Positions 53,820 through 63,413 of a stretch of DNA of 64,000 nucleotides are shown here, one piece after another. Within the stretch, counting starts at the first letter, position 1; each line of letters opens with the position of its first letter. The translations under genes were made by a program, and so were the position numbers. The stretch is from Paraburkholderia sejongensis (lineage in GTDB: Bacteria > Pseudomonadota > Gammaproteobacteria > Burkholderiales > Burkholderiaceae). The stretch lies in assembly GCF_020880815.1 (NCBI RefSeq), contig NZ_JAJITD010000006.1, positions 248,001-312,000 of the forward strand, in the 5' to 3' direction. The notes under the pieces were generated by a model that saw only the letters and a list, made by a program, of their open reading frames with translations, did no database searches and was not told the origin of the DNA.

Positions 53820-54848
53820 ATGAAAGCATTGGCAAAACTCGAACGCGCGCCGGGCCTCACGCTCACGGACGTGCCGAAGCCGGAAGTCGGCCACAACGAC
53901 GTGATGATCCGCATCACGCGCACCGCGATCTGCGGTACCGACATTCATATCTGGAAGTGGGACGACTGGGCGCAAAAAACGATTCCGGTGCCGATGCACG
54001 TGGGCCACGAATATGTCGGCGAAATCGTCGAGATGGGGCAGGAAGTGCGCGGCTTCGCGATTGGCGACCGCGTATCGGGCGAAGGGCATATCACCTGCGG
54101 CTTCTGTCGCAACTGTCGCGCGGGGCGCCGGCATTTGTGCCGCAACACGATCGGTGTCGGCGTGAATCGCGAAGGCGCGTTTGCCGAATACCTGGTGATT
54201 CCGGCGTTCAACGCATTCAAGATTCCGCCCGACATCTCCGACGATCTCGCCGCGATCTTCGATCCGTTCGGCAACGCAACGCACACCGCGCTGTCGTTTA
54301 ATCTGGTCGGCGAGGACGTGCTGATTACCGGCGCGGGACCGATCGGCATCATGGCGGTCGCGATTGCAAAGCACGTCGGCGCGCGCAACGTCGTGATCAC
54401 CGACGTCAACGACTACCGGCTCGAACTCGCGCGCAAGATGGGCGCGACGCGCGCGGTGAACGTGTCGCGCGAATCGCTGCATGACGTGATGCACGATCTG
54501 CACATGGCAGAAGGCTTCGACGTCGGGCTGGAAATGTCCGGCGTGCCGAGCGCGTTCACGAGCATGCTGGAGGCGATGAATCACGGCGGCAAGATCGCGT
54601 TGCTCGGCATTCCGCCTGCGCAGACCGCGATCGACTGGACCCAGGTGATCTTCAAGGGCCTCGAAATCAAGGGCATTTATGGCCGCGAGATGTTCGAGAC
54701 CTGGTACAAGATGGTCGCGATGCTGCAAAGCGGGCTCGATCTGTCGCCGATCCTCACGCACCATTTCAAGGTCGACGACTATCAGCAGGCGTTCGCGACG
54801 ATGCTCTCCGGCGAGAGCGGCAAGGTGATCCTCGACTGGACGGCCTGA
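53820..54848 (+). CDS. tdh: L-threonine 3-dehydrogenase
   Basis: The 342-residue zinc alcohol-dehydrogenase family enzyme has catalytic zinc ligands near C38 (AICGTD) and the HVGHEYVG segment, structural zinc cysteines in [15 protein letters not shown], and an NAD site GAGPIGIMA. It oxidises threonine to 2-amino-3-oxobutanoate for Kbl. An AAGGAG site precedes ATG 53820. Confidence 0.96.
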   Translation: MKALAKLERAPGLTLTDVPKPEVGHNDVMIRITRTAICGTDIHIWKWDDWAQKTIPVPMHVGHEYVGEIVEMGQEVRGFAIGDRVSGEGHITCGFCRNCRAGRRHLCRNTIGVGVNREGAFAEYLVIPAFNAFKIPPDISDDLAAIFDPFGNATHTALSFNLVGEDVLITGAGPIGIMAVAIAKHVGARNVVITDVNDYRLELARKMGATRAVNVSRESLHDVMHDLHMAEGFDVGLEMSGVPSAFTSMLEAMNHGGKIALLGIPPAQTAIDWTQVIFKGLEIKGIYGREMFETWYKMVAMLQSGLDLSPILTHHFKVDDYQQAFATMLSGESGKVILDWTA

Positions 54849-54889
54849 GTCTGAGCCCGAGGCAACGCGACTCGCGTTGTCAATTGCAC

Positions 54890-54928
54890 AACGCCCGCAG
54901 CACGCTTACGCGCCTGCGGGCGTTTTCA
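54890..54928. terminator. Terminator between tdh and yceI-like gene
   Basis: AACGCCCGCAG (54890-54900) pairs with CTGCGGGCGTT (54914-54924), followed by TTT on the plus strand. It overlaps the last codons of the convergent YceI gene. Confidence 0.7.
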
Positions 54929-55556
54929 CGAATTCGGCCTGAATGCGCACGTGAATGTCGTCGCCGACCGCCGGATACCACGTCGCGAGGCCGAACTTCG
55001 CGCGGCTGAAATGACCGTCCGCGGAAAAGCCTAGCGTGTCTTTCTTCGTCAGCGGATCGGGCGCGAAACCGTTGAATGTGACATCGAGCGTCACCGGTTG
55101 CGTGACGCCGCGAATCGTCAGATCGCCGCTTAGCGTGCCGCGCGATTCGCCGGTGCGCTCGAAACGCGTGCTCGCAAAGCGAATCTCCGGATAGCGCGCG
55201 ACGTCGAGCATGCTGTCGCTTTTCACCATCTTGTCGAGCAGTGGCACGTTGGTGTCGATGCTCGCGGCGTCGATCGTGACCGCGGCCGTGCTGCGATCCA
55301 GACCGCCGTCATGCCAGTCGAGCTGGCCGTGCTTGCGATCGAAGCGCATCGTAAATCGCGAATACTTGAAGTGGTCGATGTCGAACGTGATGCTCGTGTG
55401 GTCCTGATCGATCTCGTAGCGGCCGACCGGCACCCGCGCCTCATTCTGGCTGACCGAATGCGTGAGCACCTGCACGGGCGTGCAGGCCATCGCGCTGAGC
55501 AGCGCCGCGCCGAGCAGCGCGCGCACGCAGGCGGCGCGAATAGCGGTTGAGTTCAT
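54906..55556 (-). CDS. YceI-family exported lipid-binding protein
   Basis: The 216-residue protein has an N-terminal hydrophobic segment ending SAMAC (possible lipobox, Cys25) and a YceI lipocalin-like barrel (about 45-210; YEIDQDHTSITFDIDHFKYSRF near 47-68 and DLTIRGVTQPVTLDVTFNG near 145-163). YceI proteins bind polyisoprenoids or related lipids in the periplasm. It is alone in its orientation and divergent from the TetR gene. Confidence 0.85.
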   Translation of the reverse strand: MNSTAIRAACVRALLGAALLSAMACTPVQVLTHSVSQNEARVPVGRYEIDQDHTSITFDIDHFKYSRFTMRFDRKHGQLDWHDGGLDRSTAAVTIDAASIDTNVPLLDKMVKSDSMLDVARYPEIRFASTRFERTGESRGTLSGDLTIRGVTQPVTLDVTFNGFAPDPLTKKDTLGFSADGHFSRAKFGLATWYPAVGDDIHVRIQAEFVKTPAGA

Positions 55557-55665
55557 CGAAGCGATTCCGGTAGTGCGATGTTCTGAACGATAGCAGCAAG
55601 CACACTCATGCCGCGGGCGACGAAAAAAACTTGACGAAGGAGAATGGTCGTTCTACCTTTCGTTT

Positions 55666-56430
55666 ATGACACAGGAAACTATCCCCGCTGATCCGCCGCC
55701 GCCCGGCAGCGCGCGTGACCGTCTGCTCGATGCGGCCGAGGCGTTGATCTACGCCGGCGGCATCCACGCGACCGGCGTGGATGCGATCGTGCGCGAGTCC
55801 GGCACCGCGCGTAAGAGCTTCTACACGCACTTCGAATCGAAAGACGCGCTGGTCGCGGCCGCGCTCGAACGGCGCGACGAGCGCTGGATGAACTGGTTCA
55901 TCGCCGGCACCGAACGGCGCGGCAAGAGCGCGCGCAAACGGCTGCTCGGCATGTTCGACGTGTTGCGCGAATGGTTTGCCTCGGCGGATTTTCACGGCTG
56001 CGCGTTTCTGAACGCGGCCGGAGAAATCGCCAGCGCGGACGATCCGATCCGTGTCGTCGCTCGCAAACACAAGAGCCGTCTGCTCGAATTCGTGCGCGCG
56101 CAATGCGACGCGCTTGCGGCCGAAGCGGCGCTCGATGCGCGTCGCGCCGCGCCGCTCGCACGGCAGTGGCTGGTGTTGCTCGACGGCGCGATCGCGGTCG
56201 CGCTGGTGAGCGGAGAAGCCGATGCGGCGCGCGACGCGCAGGCTGTCGCGAAGAGCTTGCTCGACACCGAGGCGTCATTGGCAACGCAAGCCGCGATCAC
56301 GGCCGTGGCCAAATCCCTGCGCAAATCCGCGGCCAAATCCGTAGCCAAGTCCGCGCGCAAATCCACGGCGAAAGCCACCAAGCCCCAGGCAACCCGACGG
56401 CCGCCATCCCGGCGCGCCTCTACCGACTGA
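55666..56430 (+). CDS. TetR-family regulator with Lys/Ala/Ser repeat tail
   Basis: The 254-residue protein has a TetR HTH (about 15-60; TGVDAIVRESGTARKSFYTHFESKDALVA) and an all-helical ligand domain (to about 195). Its last 40 residues repeat AKSxRKS-type basic units (KSLRKSAAKSVAKSARKSTAK), resembling histone H1-like tails. The tail likely adds non-specific DNA affinity. It is followed 9 bases later by an NTF2-like gene. Confidence 0.85.
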   Translation: MTQETIPADPPPPGSARDRLLDAAEALIYAGGIHATGVDAIVRESGTARKSFYTHFESKDALVAAALERRDERWMNWFIAGTERRGKSARKRLLGMFDVLREWFASADFHGCAFLNAAGEIASADDPIRVVARKHKSRLLEFVRAQCDALAAEAALDARRAAPLARQWLVLLDGAIAVALVSGEADAARDAQAVAKSLLDTEASLATQAAITAVAKSLRKSAAKSVAKSARKSTAKATKPQATRRPPSRRASTD

Positions 56431-56439
56431 GTAACCATC

Positions 56440-56919
56440 ATGGCCGATACCCCCGAAACCCGTCCGCCGCTGCCGCCGTTTACGCGTGACAGCGCGATCC
56501 AGAAAGTGCGCGCCGCGGAAGACGCGTGGAACACGCGTGAACCCGAGCGGGTCTCGCTCGCCTATACGACCGATAGCATCTGGCGCAATCGCGCGGAGTT
56601 CGTGCAAGGCCGCGCGGAGATCGTCGGCTTTCTGAGCCGCAAGTGGGCGAAGGAACTCGACTACCGGTTGATCAAGGAGCTGTGGGCGGTGACGGACAAT
56701 CGTATCGCGGTGCGCTTCGCGTACGAGTGGCACGACGATTCGAATAACTGGTTCCGCTCGTACGGCAACGAGAACTGGGAGTTCAACGAGCATGGTCTGA
56801 TGGCGCGCCGTCACGCGAGCATCAACGACGTGCCGATTCGCGAGGCCGACCGTCTTTACCATTGGCCGCTCGGCCGCCGTCCGGACGACCATCCGGGCCT
56901 GAGCGAACTCGGACTGTAG
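56440..56919 (+). CDS. NTF2-like protein, DUF1348
   Basis: The 159-residue protein has the DUF1348 pattern [22 protein letters not shown] (about 28-49) and [25 protein letters not shown] (about 86-110) of the SnoaL/NTF2 fold. Function is unknown, with suggested small-molecule binding. It is probably co-transcribed with and regulated by the TetR gene. Confidence 0.85.
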   Translation: MADTPETRPPLPPFTRDSAIQKVRAAEDAWNTREPERVSLAYTTDSIWRNRAEFVQGRAEIVGFLSRKWAKELDYRLIKELWAVTDNRIAVRFAYEWHDDSNNWFRSYGNENWEFNEHGLMARRHASINDVPIREADRLYHWPLGRRPDDHPGLSELGL

Positions 56920-57175
56920 ACGGGCCGGATTGCATTGACGGGCGGGCGCGGCGACGCGCGCCAGCGATTTACGCTGTGTTCATCACTTCGCCATCGGTTC
57001 TCCGTTATCGTTGCGACGTTGCTTTTTCGCGCATCGGCACGCCACGTGCCCGCGCGCCCGAGCGTGCCCTCAACATCGTGCGCGCCGCTTCGGGTACAGT
57101 GCGCGACGGGCAGCACATACAACGACAAAGCGACAACGGCAATGACACCGGCGCCCGACCGGTGACGGAGAACAC

Positions 57176-57691
57176 ATGCACTTTCGGCAGATCAACAAGA
57201 ATATCCGGCGCACCGCGGTGGCGTTGTTCGCCAGCCTGGCGGCGGCCACCGCCGCGCACGCGAGCTGGTGCGACGGCGGCGTGTGGGTCGACGCAATGCT
57301 CGGCTCGTATCACATCAATCCCGATCCCGACACCCACTTCGAACAGTTCAACCCGGGGCTTGGCGTCGAGTGCTGGTTGAACAATCAATGGGCGCTGACG
57401 GCCGGCGGCTTTCGAAATTCGCTGCGCCGGCCGTCGTATTACGGCGGCGGTGTATGGGGACCGGACTTCGCGCACTGGGGTTTTATCCGCATCGCGGTGA
57501 TGGGCGGGATCATCTCGGGCTACAACTACGGCAACTGGGGGCTCGGCCACGATCACACGATCGGACCGGTGGTCGCGCCGATCGTGATGGTCGACTACAA
57601 GCGCGTCGGCGCGAACTTCATCGTAATTCCGCCGATTCCTTCGGATAACCTGCCGTTTACGATTGGGTTTCAGGTGAAGGTGAAGTTCTGA
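57176..57691 (+). CDS. Small exported protein, candidate outer-membrane barrel
   Basis: The 171-residue protein has a signal peptide (to about residue 34, AHA-SW) and a mature domain rich in Trp, Tyr and Gly with alternating hydrophobic strands (GVWVDAMLGSYHI, WALTAGGFRNS, FIRIAVMGGIISGYNYG, FTIGFQVKVKF). The terminal Phe is typical of outer-membrane barrels. Similar proteins occur beside phage-derived genes and in Burkholderia genomes, but I cannot name a function. Confidence 0.65.
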   Translation: MHFRQINKNIRRTAVALFASLAAATAAHASWCDGGVWVDAMLGSYHINPDPDTHFEQFNPGLGVECWLNNQWALTAGGFRNSLRRPSYYGGGVWGPDFAHWGFIRIAVMGGIISGYNYGNWGLGHDHTIGPVVAPIVMVDYKRVGANFIVIPPIPSDNLPFTIGFQVKVKF

Positions 57692-57720
57692 CGGACTGCT
57701 GAATTCACCCGATTGCGTTG

Positions 57721-58040
57721 AGGTGAGGTTTTTCGGGAGCTTGAGGGTGGCGGATGCGGAGCGGTGATCCGCTCATCGTATGCACGCCGCACCTGGCGTT
57801 AAGGCTGTCTCCTGGAACTCCTCACCTTTTGTTCGCGTAGCGGTGATAGTCGATCGCCTGGAAATCCTCACCATCCTGGATAGGCTCACCCAGGCGGACC
57901 CACTGCAAGCGCATAAGGACGCACGCCGCGCCCAGCTCCCGTAAAACCTCACCATAGCGCTATCTCCTGGAACTGCTCACCATAGCGTGAACTCCTGGAA
58001 TTCCTCACCGTTGCGAGCTCTCCTGGAACTCCTCACCATT
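57721..58040 (+). repeat. Remote iteron array (7 direct, 1 inverted)
   Basis: One inverted main-type copy at 57721-57739 is followed by direct copies at 57809, 57856, 57874, 57936, 57963, 57992 and 58020. Five of the direct copies use TCCTGGAA instead of TCCCGAAAA; one (57936) is the main CTCCCGTAAAACCTCACC type. CTCACC is intact in all. The array is about 9.4 kb from the last iteron of the main origin. Confidence 0.85.
57759..57774. repeat. Hairpin GAGCGG-TGAT-CCGCTC in the remote array
   Basis: This six-base perfect stem with GCGGATGC before it resembles the hairpin at 47355-47373 in the main origin array. Confidence 0.5.
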
Positions 58041-58371
58041 CGCGCGTGTGGTCACCACATAAAGCACCGATAAGCCGCGCGTACACCGCATACGGATCCG
58101 GGGAGTCGAGCCACCTTCGCTTCCCTCAACCCGCGCACGACTGTGCAGCGCGGCATATCAGTGCGCCGTATCCCCCCCAATAAACTTCATCAATGCACGC
58201 GCAGTCCCCCACTGCGCCCCATGCACCAAATTCATACCCCGCATTTTTGGCCCGAATTTGACCGCGGTTTTTGCGGCTCATATCGTGAGCCCCATGCCGT
58301 CCGGATGTGATTCCTCCCCGCTGCGCAGAGCGCATCTCGTGCGGGAACTCCAACTTCGTTCTCCCTGAGCC

Positions 58372-59754
58372 ATGAACTCTGACGCGATGAATTCCGACCT
58401 GGGCGCGCCGCTAGCGGCACGCCGGCCCGCCCGATCGACGAGCGATGTGCGCCGCGCGGTCACCACCGCCGTACTCGGCCAGATCCTCGAATGGTATGAC
58501 TTCTTCCTGTACGGCACGGCCGCCGCACTCGTATTCGGCAAACTGTTCTTCCCGGTCGGCAGCGATCCGCTGACCGGCACGATCGCCGCGTTCGGCGGCT
58601 TCACCGTCGGTTTCATCGCGCGGCCGATCGGCGGCGTGTTGTGCGGCCACATCGGCGATCGCTACGGCCGCAAGCTGGTCACGATGCTGACGCTGTTTAC
58701 GATGGGCACGGCCACCATGCTGATGGGCCTGCTGCCCACCTATCAACAGATCGGCCTCGCCGCGCCGGTGCTGCTCGTGTGTCTGCGCATCGTGCAAGGG
58801 CTCGCCGCCGGCGGCGAATGGAGCGGCAGCATTTTGCTGATCCACGAAAACGCGCCGCAATCGAAGCGCGGCGCGCTGTCCGCCTGGAGCCCGTGCGGCG
58901 CGGCGTTCGGCTTCGTGCTGTCGACCGGCGCATTCCTGCTCGCGCAGAACCTGTCGCCGGACGACTTCCACAGCTGGGGCTGGCGCATTCCGTTCCTGTG
59001 CAGCGCCGCGCTCGTCGTGCTGGGTCTGTGGATGCGCCGCTCGGTCGGCGAAAGCGCCGCCTACGCGGAAGCGCAAGCGAAGCGCCGCGAAAACCGTGAC
59101 AACCATGAAAGCCGCGCGACCCGCTTGCCGGTACTCGAAGTGCTGCGCCAATGTCCGCGCGAAGTGCTGACGATCTTCGGTCTGCGTTTCGGCGAAGGCG
59201 GTGCGTCGTACATCTTCTTCGCGTTCTCGCTCGCGTACGGCCAGTTCGTCGGCGTGAAGTCGAGCTGGATTCTCGGCGGCCTGACGGTGTCGATGCTGCT
59301 GATGATCCCGTGCACGCTGTTTTTCGGCTATCTGACCGACAAGGTCGGCCGCAAGCCGGTTTATCTGGCCGGCGCGATCGCGGTCGTGCTCGTCGCGTGG
59401 CCTTACTTCGCACTGCTTGGCTCGGGCGTCTACTGGAAAGTGATGACCGCGCTGGTGCTGGCCAACAGCGTCACGCTCGGCATTCTCGAAGGCGCGCAAC
59501 CCGCGTTCATCAGCGAAATGCTGCCGGTGCACCTGCGCTTCTCGGGGCTCGGTGTCGGCCGGGAAATTTCGTCGGTGCTCGGCGGCGGCCTGTCGCCGAT
59601 GATCGCTACCGCGCTGCTCGCGCACTACCGCAGTGCGACCCCGGTCGCGCTCTATCTCGGCGCGCTCGGCCTGATTACCGTGATCGCGACACTGCTCGCC
59701 CGCGAAACCTATCCGAAGGCGATGCGCATCCGTGCGCGTCAGGAAGCCGAATGA
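58372..59754 (+). CDS. MFS transporter, metabolite:H+ symporter (MHS/ShiA-ProP) family
   Basis: The 460-residue protein has 12 membrane helices and MHS signatures: LEWYDFFLYGTAAALVFG (about 40-57), GHIGDRYGRK and SEMLPVHLRFSGLGVG (about 382-397). The family imports organic acids with protons. Its stop overlaps an in-frame ATG of the following monooxygenase gene. It shares family with the partial gene at 63414. Confidence 0.88.
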   Translation: MNSDAMNSDLGAPLAARRPARSTSDVRRAVTTAVLGQILEWYDFFLYGTAAALVFGKLFFPVGSDPLTGTIAAFGGFTVGFIARPIGGVLCGHIGDRYGRKLVTMLTLFTMGTATMLMGLLPTYQQIGLAAPVLLVCLRIVQGLAAGGEWSGSILLIHENAPQSKRGALSAWSPCGAAFGFVLSTGAFLLAQNLSPDDFHSWGWRIPFLCSAALVVLGLWMRRSVGESAAYAEAQAKRRENRDNHESRATRLPVLEVLRQCPREVLTIFGLRFGEGGASYIFFAFSLAYGQFVGVKSSWILGGLTVSMLLMIPCTLFFGYLTDKVGRKPVYLAGAIAVVLVAWPYFALLGSGVYWKVMTALVLANSVTLGILEGAQPAFISEMLPVHLRFSGLGVGREISSVLGGGLSPMIATALLAHYRSATPVALYLGALGLITVIATLLARETYPKAMRIRARQEAE

Positions 59755-59789
59755 CATCGCTCACACAATCGCAACCAGAGGAAACGCGC

Positions 59790-61004
59790 ATGCACGCCGT
59801 CCAAACCGCAAGCGCCCGCGCTTGCAACGCCGCTCGAATCGTCGATACTCAGGATGACTATCCACAATACCCGGGGCCGCTGTCGCTGGACGAACTGATC
59901 GTCGAGGTCGAGCGCCGTCGCGACGAGTTTCACGAGGTCTCGCACGTGCCGCGCGACATGATCGCGAAGATGAAGCGCGCGGGCATTTTCCGCGCGAGCA
60001 CGCCGAAGCGTTTCGGCGGCGACGCGCTGCCGCCCGCGCAATTTCTGGCGATGCTCGAACGCATTGCGATCACCGATGGCTCGACCGCATGGGTCGCCGC
60101 GTTCGGTTCGGCCAACACCTACCTCGCGGCGCTGCCGCTCGAAACCCAGGCACGCATCTACGCGAGCGGTCCGGACCAGGTGTTCGCCGGCGGTCTGTAC
60201 CCGTTGCAGCCGGCCGAACGCGCGCCCGGCGGCTATCTCGTGTCGGGCCAGTGGCGCTTCGCGAGCGGTTGCAAAGGCGCGGACTGGATCGGCGTCGGCA
60301 TCGGCGGTGCGCCGGCGAAACCGGGCGACGCGAATGCGGGCAAGCCGTTTACCGCGGTGTTTCCGGCGAGCGAAGTCGAGATCGTCGACAACTGGAACGT
60401 GGTCGGCATGCAGGGCACCGGCAGTCACGATCTGCGGTTGAAGAACAAATTCGTCGACGAGCAGTGGACTTTCGTGCGCGGCGGCGTGGCGCTAATCGAC
60501 GAGCCGCTCTATCGCTACCCGGCCGTCGCGTTTCAGGCCCAGGTGCACGCGGCGGTCAATCTCGGGCTCGCGCGCGCGGCGCTCGATCTGCTCGCCGGCC
60601 TGTCGGGCGTGACGAAGACGACGACCGGCGCGCCGCGGCTCGCCGATCGCGGGTACTACCGCTCGGGCCTCGCGCAAGCCGAAGCCAATCTGCGCAGCGC
60701 GCGGGCGTTTTTCTTCGAGTCGGCGGAATCGGCGTGGCGCACGATCCTGGCGGGCGACCCGGTGTCGCCGCAACAAGCGAATCTGCTGCGTCTGTCCGCG
60801 ACCCACGCCGCGCACACCTGCGCCGACGTGGTGATGCACGCATACAAGATGGCCGGCATCGGCGCCATCTACAACGAGAGCCGGATGCAGCGGCTGGTGC
60901 GCGATTCGATCGTCGTCACGCAGCACGCGTTTCTCGGCGAAGGCACGTATGACGCGTCGGGCGCGCTGTTCGTCGGCATCCCGCCGGTGACGCCCTATCC
61001 CTGA
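59790..61004 (+). CDS. Acyl-CoA dehydrogenase-like flavin-dependent monooxygenase
   Basis: The 404-residue protein has the acyl-CoA dehydrogenase fold used by two-component oxygenases (HsaA/C2-HpaH type): FRASTPKRFGG, ITDGSTAWVAAF, SGQWRFASGCKGADW and WNVVGMQGTGSHDL. It is followed by a flavin reductase, so it probably uses FADH2 or FMNH2 from that partner to hydroxylate or desulfurise an organic substrate. ATG 59790 follows AGAGGAAAC; ATG 59751, overlapping the MFS stop, is the alternative. Confidence 0.82.
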   Translation: MHAVQTASARACNAARIVDTQDDYPQYPGPLSLDELIVEVERRRDEFHEVSHVPRDMIAKMKRAGIFRASTPKRFGGDALPPAQFLAMLERIAITDGSTAWVAAFGSANTYLAALPLETQARIYASGPDQVFAGGLYPLQPAERAPGGYLVSGQWRFASGCKGADWIGVGIGGAPAKPGDANAGKPFTAVFPASEVEIVDNWNVVGMQGTGSHDLRLKNKFVDEQWTFVRGGVALIDEPLYRYPAVAFQAQVHAAVNLGLARAALDLLAGLSGVTKTTTGAPRLADRGYYRSGLAQAEANLRSARAFFFESAESAWRTILAGDPVSPQQANLLRLSATHAAHTCADVVMHAYKMAGIGAIYNESRMQRLVRDSIVVTQHAFLGEGTYDASGALFVGIPPVTPYP

Positions 61005-61023
61005 ACGACGAGGAGCGACTGCG

Positions 61024-61542
61024 ATGACGCACGACGAAACCCGCGCGCACTTCCGCAACGCGATGGCCTGCCTTGGCGCGGCCGTCAACATCATCACCAC
61101 CGATGGTCCGCGCGGCCGCTGCGGAATCACCGCGAGCGCGGTCTGCTCGGTGACCGATACGCCGCCGACGATGCTGGTGTGCATCAATCAATCGAGTTAT
61201 GTACACGACGTGCTGCACGAAAACGCCGACATCTGCATCAACATTCTCGGCGCGCATTCCCAGGAACTGGCAAGCGTATTCGCCGGGATGACCGGCTGTT
61301 CGATGGACGCGCGCTTCGATCAGTGCGCGTGGCAGCCAGGCAGGCTGGGCGTGCCGGTACTGACCGATGCGATTGCGACGTTGGAGGGCAAGATCGTCGA
61401 CAGCAAGACCGTTGGCTCGCATTCGGTGATGTTCGTGCGGATCGCGCACATCGCCACGCGCGACGACGGCGACGGCCTCGTCTATTTCGGCCGACAGTTC
61501 CATCGACTCGCGCGCGCGGCCGACACGCGCAAGGCGGCGTGA
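61024..61542 (+). CDS. Flavin reductase component (HpaC/DIM6-NTAB family)
   Basis: The 172-residue protein has FRNAMACLGAAVNIITTDGPRGRCGITASAVCSV-type N-terminus (about 10-43), an ILGAHSQELASVFAG helix and a C-terminal Gly-rich GLVYFGRQFHRL, typical of flavin reductases that supply reduced flavin to a monooxygenase. It lies 19 bases after the monooxygenase gene. Confidence 0.85.
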   Translation: MTHDETRAHFRNAMACLGAAVNIITTDGPRGRCGITASAVCSVTDTPPTMLVCINQSSYVHDVLHENADICINILGAHSQELASVFAGMTGCSMDARFDQCAWQPGRLGVPVLTDAIATLEGKIVDSKTVGSHSVMFVRIAHIATRDDGDGLVYFGRQFHRLARAADTRKAA

Positions 61543-61544
61543 CG

Positions 61545-62249
61545 ATGCAGGTCTGCCTCTTTCTGCTGGGCGCGAACGACGCGCAGCCGCTGGCCGACAT
61601 CGGCCAATTGCAGCGCGCCGCGAGCGCGGTCGCCGGATTGCGCCAGCTTATCGTGCACGAGCCGATTGCCGGCCAACACGACGCGCGTATCGTTGCGGTC
61701 GAAAATGCGCCGTCATGCGTGCTGCAGTGGTACTTCGACGAACTCGCGACGCTCGAAGCCGCGCTCGGCGCCGATGGCACGATCATGCGTGCGTTGCAGG
61801 CCGGGCTGCGCGAGCAGTTGAGTCCGCTGCAAGCCTTCACTCAGCAAGTGATGGCGGTACGCAAGTACACGCCACCGCACGCGACAGCCGTGCCACAACA
61901 AGAACCGCGCTGCACGTATCTGGTCGCGTATGACGGCATCGCGCAAGACTTCAATGCATGGCTCACGCATTATCTGGAGCACCATCCGCCGTTGATGCTG
62001 CAATTGCCGGCGCTGCGCGAAATGGAGATCTATACGCGCATCGACAGCCGCAGCGATTTGCCCTTCGCGCCGGCCAACGCGATGCAACGCAACAAGGTCG
62101 TGTTCGACGACGCAAGCGCGCTGACCGATGCGCTAGCGTCACCGATTCGCGACGCCATGCGCCGCGATTTCCACGCGCTGCCGCCGTATAGCGGGGCGAC
62201 TCCTCATTTTGCAATGCGCAGCGTCTACGGTAACCTCGCGGCATACTGA
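61545..62249 (+). CDS. Hypothetical protein, possibly an EthD-like alpha-beta barrel
   Basis: The 234-residue protein starts 2 bases after the reductase stop. It shows a duplicated ferredoxin-like pattern (first half 1-105, second half from TYLVAYDGIAQDFNAWL at about 125). Such dimeric alpha-beta barrel domains are common helper proteins in degradation operons. The function is inferred from fold impression and position. Confidence 0.6.
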   Translation: MQVCLFLLGANDAQPLADIGQLQRAASAVAGLRQLIVHEPIAGQHDARIVAVENAPSCVLQWYFDELATLEAALGADGTIMRALQAGLREQLSPLQAFTQQVMAVRKYTPPHATAVPQQEPRCTYLVAYDGIAQDFNAWLTHYLEHHPPLMLQLPALREMEIYTRIDSRSDLPFAPANAMQRNKVVFDDASALTDALASPIRDAMRRDFHALPPYSGATPHFAMRSVYGNLAAY

Positions 62250-62299
62250 CCGGCGCGTCGTGCGTCAAGCGACGCGCGTTTCGTTTGCGAGAGCTGCGC

Positions 62300-63220
62300 A
62301 TGACCAAGCCGAATGCCGGTATCCCCGATCTGAATCTGCTGCGCGTGTTTCTCGCGATCTGGGACCTGCGTAGTCTGACCGCGGCCGGCGATCGGCTCGG
62401 CCTTACGCAACCGGCGGTCAGTCACGCGCTGCGCCGGCTGCGCACGCTGTTCGAAGACCCGTTGTTCGCGCGTACCCCGAACGGCATGGTTCCCACCGAT
62501 GCCGCATTCCGTCTCTACCCGCCGCTCGCGCAAGCGTTCGCGATCATCAACGACGCGGTCCAGCAACTGGCGAAGTTCGAGCCGTCGACCGCGCAGCGGG
62601 TATTCCGCGTGTCGATGTCGGATATGTCGGAGTTCTACTTTTTGCCGCCGCTCCTCGCGCTGCTCGATCGCGACGCGCGCGGCATTCGCATCGAAGCGGC
62701 CAATGTTCCGGTCGAGTCTGTGAGTGCGGCGATGCGCGCGGGCGAAATCGATCTCGCGCTCGGCTATGTGCCCGGTCTCGACACCGGCTGCGTGAGTCAG
62801 ACGCTATTCGTCGACGAGCACGTGTGCGTGGTGCGCGCCGGTCACCCGTTGCGCAAGACGAGGCCGAGCCGCGAAGACCTGGCCGCGCTGCGCTATGTCT
62901 ACGCGAGCACGAATGCGACCGGGCACCGGATGGTCGAACAATGGCTCGATGAATTGAACGTGAAGCGCGACGTCGTGCTGCGGCTGCCGCATTTCGTCGT
63001 TGCGCCTGAGATCGTAATGAATACCGATCTCGCGGTGATCTTTCCGAAAAGCATCGCGCAGCGTTTCAATCGCGGTAAGGCTTTCCGGATTCTGCCGCTG
63101 CCGTTTTCTCTGCCACCGATAGAGATCCAGGTACATACGCACACGCAATTCGCGGCGGACGCCGGCATTGCATGGCTGCGCGAAACCATTCGTACGATGT
63201 TCTCGCAGCAGGCCGCATGA
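62300..63220 (+). CDS. LysR-family transcriptional regulator
   Basis: The 306-residue regulator has an N-terminal HTH (about 10-67; LTAAGDRLGLTQPAVSHALRRLRTLFEDPLF) and a substrate-binding domain (about 95-300). The DSZ/PobR-like NLLRVFLAIWD start is typical of the subgroup that controls aromatic catabolic operons. It lies 50 bases after the EthD-like gene in the same direction, which is unusual for LysR proteins of neighbouring operons but permits autoregulation. Confidence 0.9.
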   Translation: MTKPNAGIPDLNLLRVFLAIWDLRSLTAAGDRLGLTQPAVSHALRRLRTLFEDPLFARTPNGMVPTDAAFRLYPPLAQAFAIINDAVQQLAKFEPSTAQRVFRVSMSDMSEFYFLPPLLALLDRDARGIRIEAANVPVESVSAAMRAGEIDLALGYVPGLDTGCVSQTLFVDEHVCVVRAGHPLRKTRPSREDLAALRYVYASTNATGHRMVEQWLDELNVKRDVVLRLPHFVVAPEIVMNTDLAVIFPKSIAQRFNRGKAFRILPLPFSLPPIEIQVHTHTQFAADAGIAWLRETIRTMFSQQAA

Positions 63221-63413
63221 GGCGGCGTGAGGCCGCGGAAATGCCGCGACGTACCGCAAAAATCGCGCATTCGGTCTCGCACATTTGCGGCACTGATACC
63301 CGCCGTGCTTTTCGGCTAATTTGACGCCGCTATCTGTCGCCTCGACACTCAGTGACATTCGAAGCCTTTTCCGAAAAGGCCGTCTCTTCCCCACATATCA
63401 GATACGAGTAGAC

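Larger units (their letters stand above)
57692..58371. other. Non-coding region with remote iteron array
   Basis: The 680-base gap contains eight iteron copies at 57721-58040 and a hairpin at 57759-57774. The remaining 58041-58371 holds no supported gene; small frames there are not protein-like. Confidence 0.7.

Noticed and set aside
58411..59757. 448-codon minus-strand frame opposite the MFS gene
   Set aside because: Composition is Arg/His/Gln-rich without membrane segments; the sense frame has full MHS motifs.
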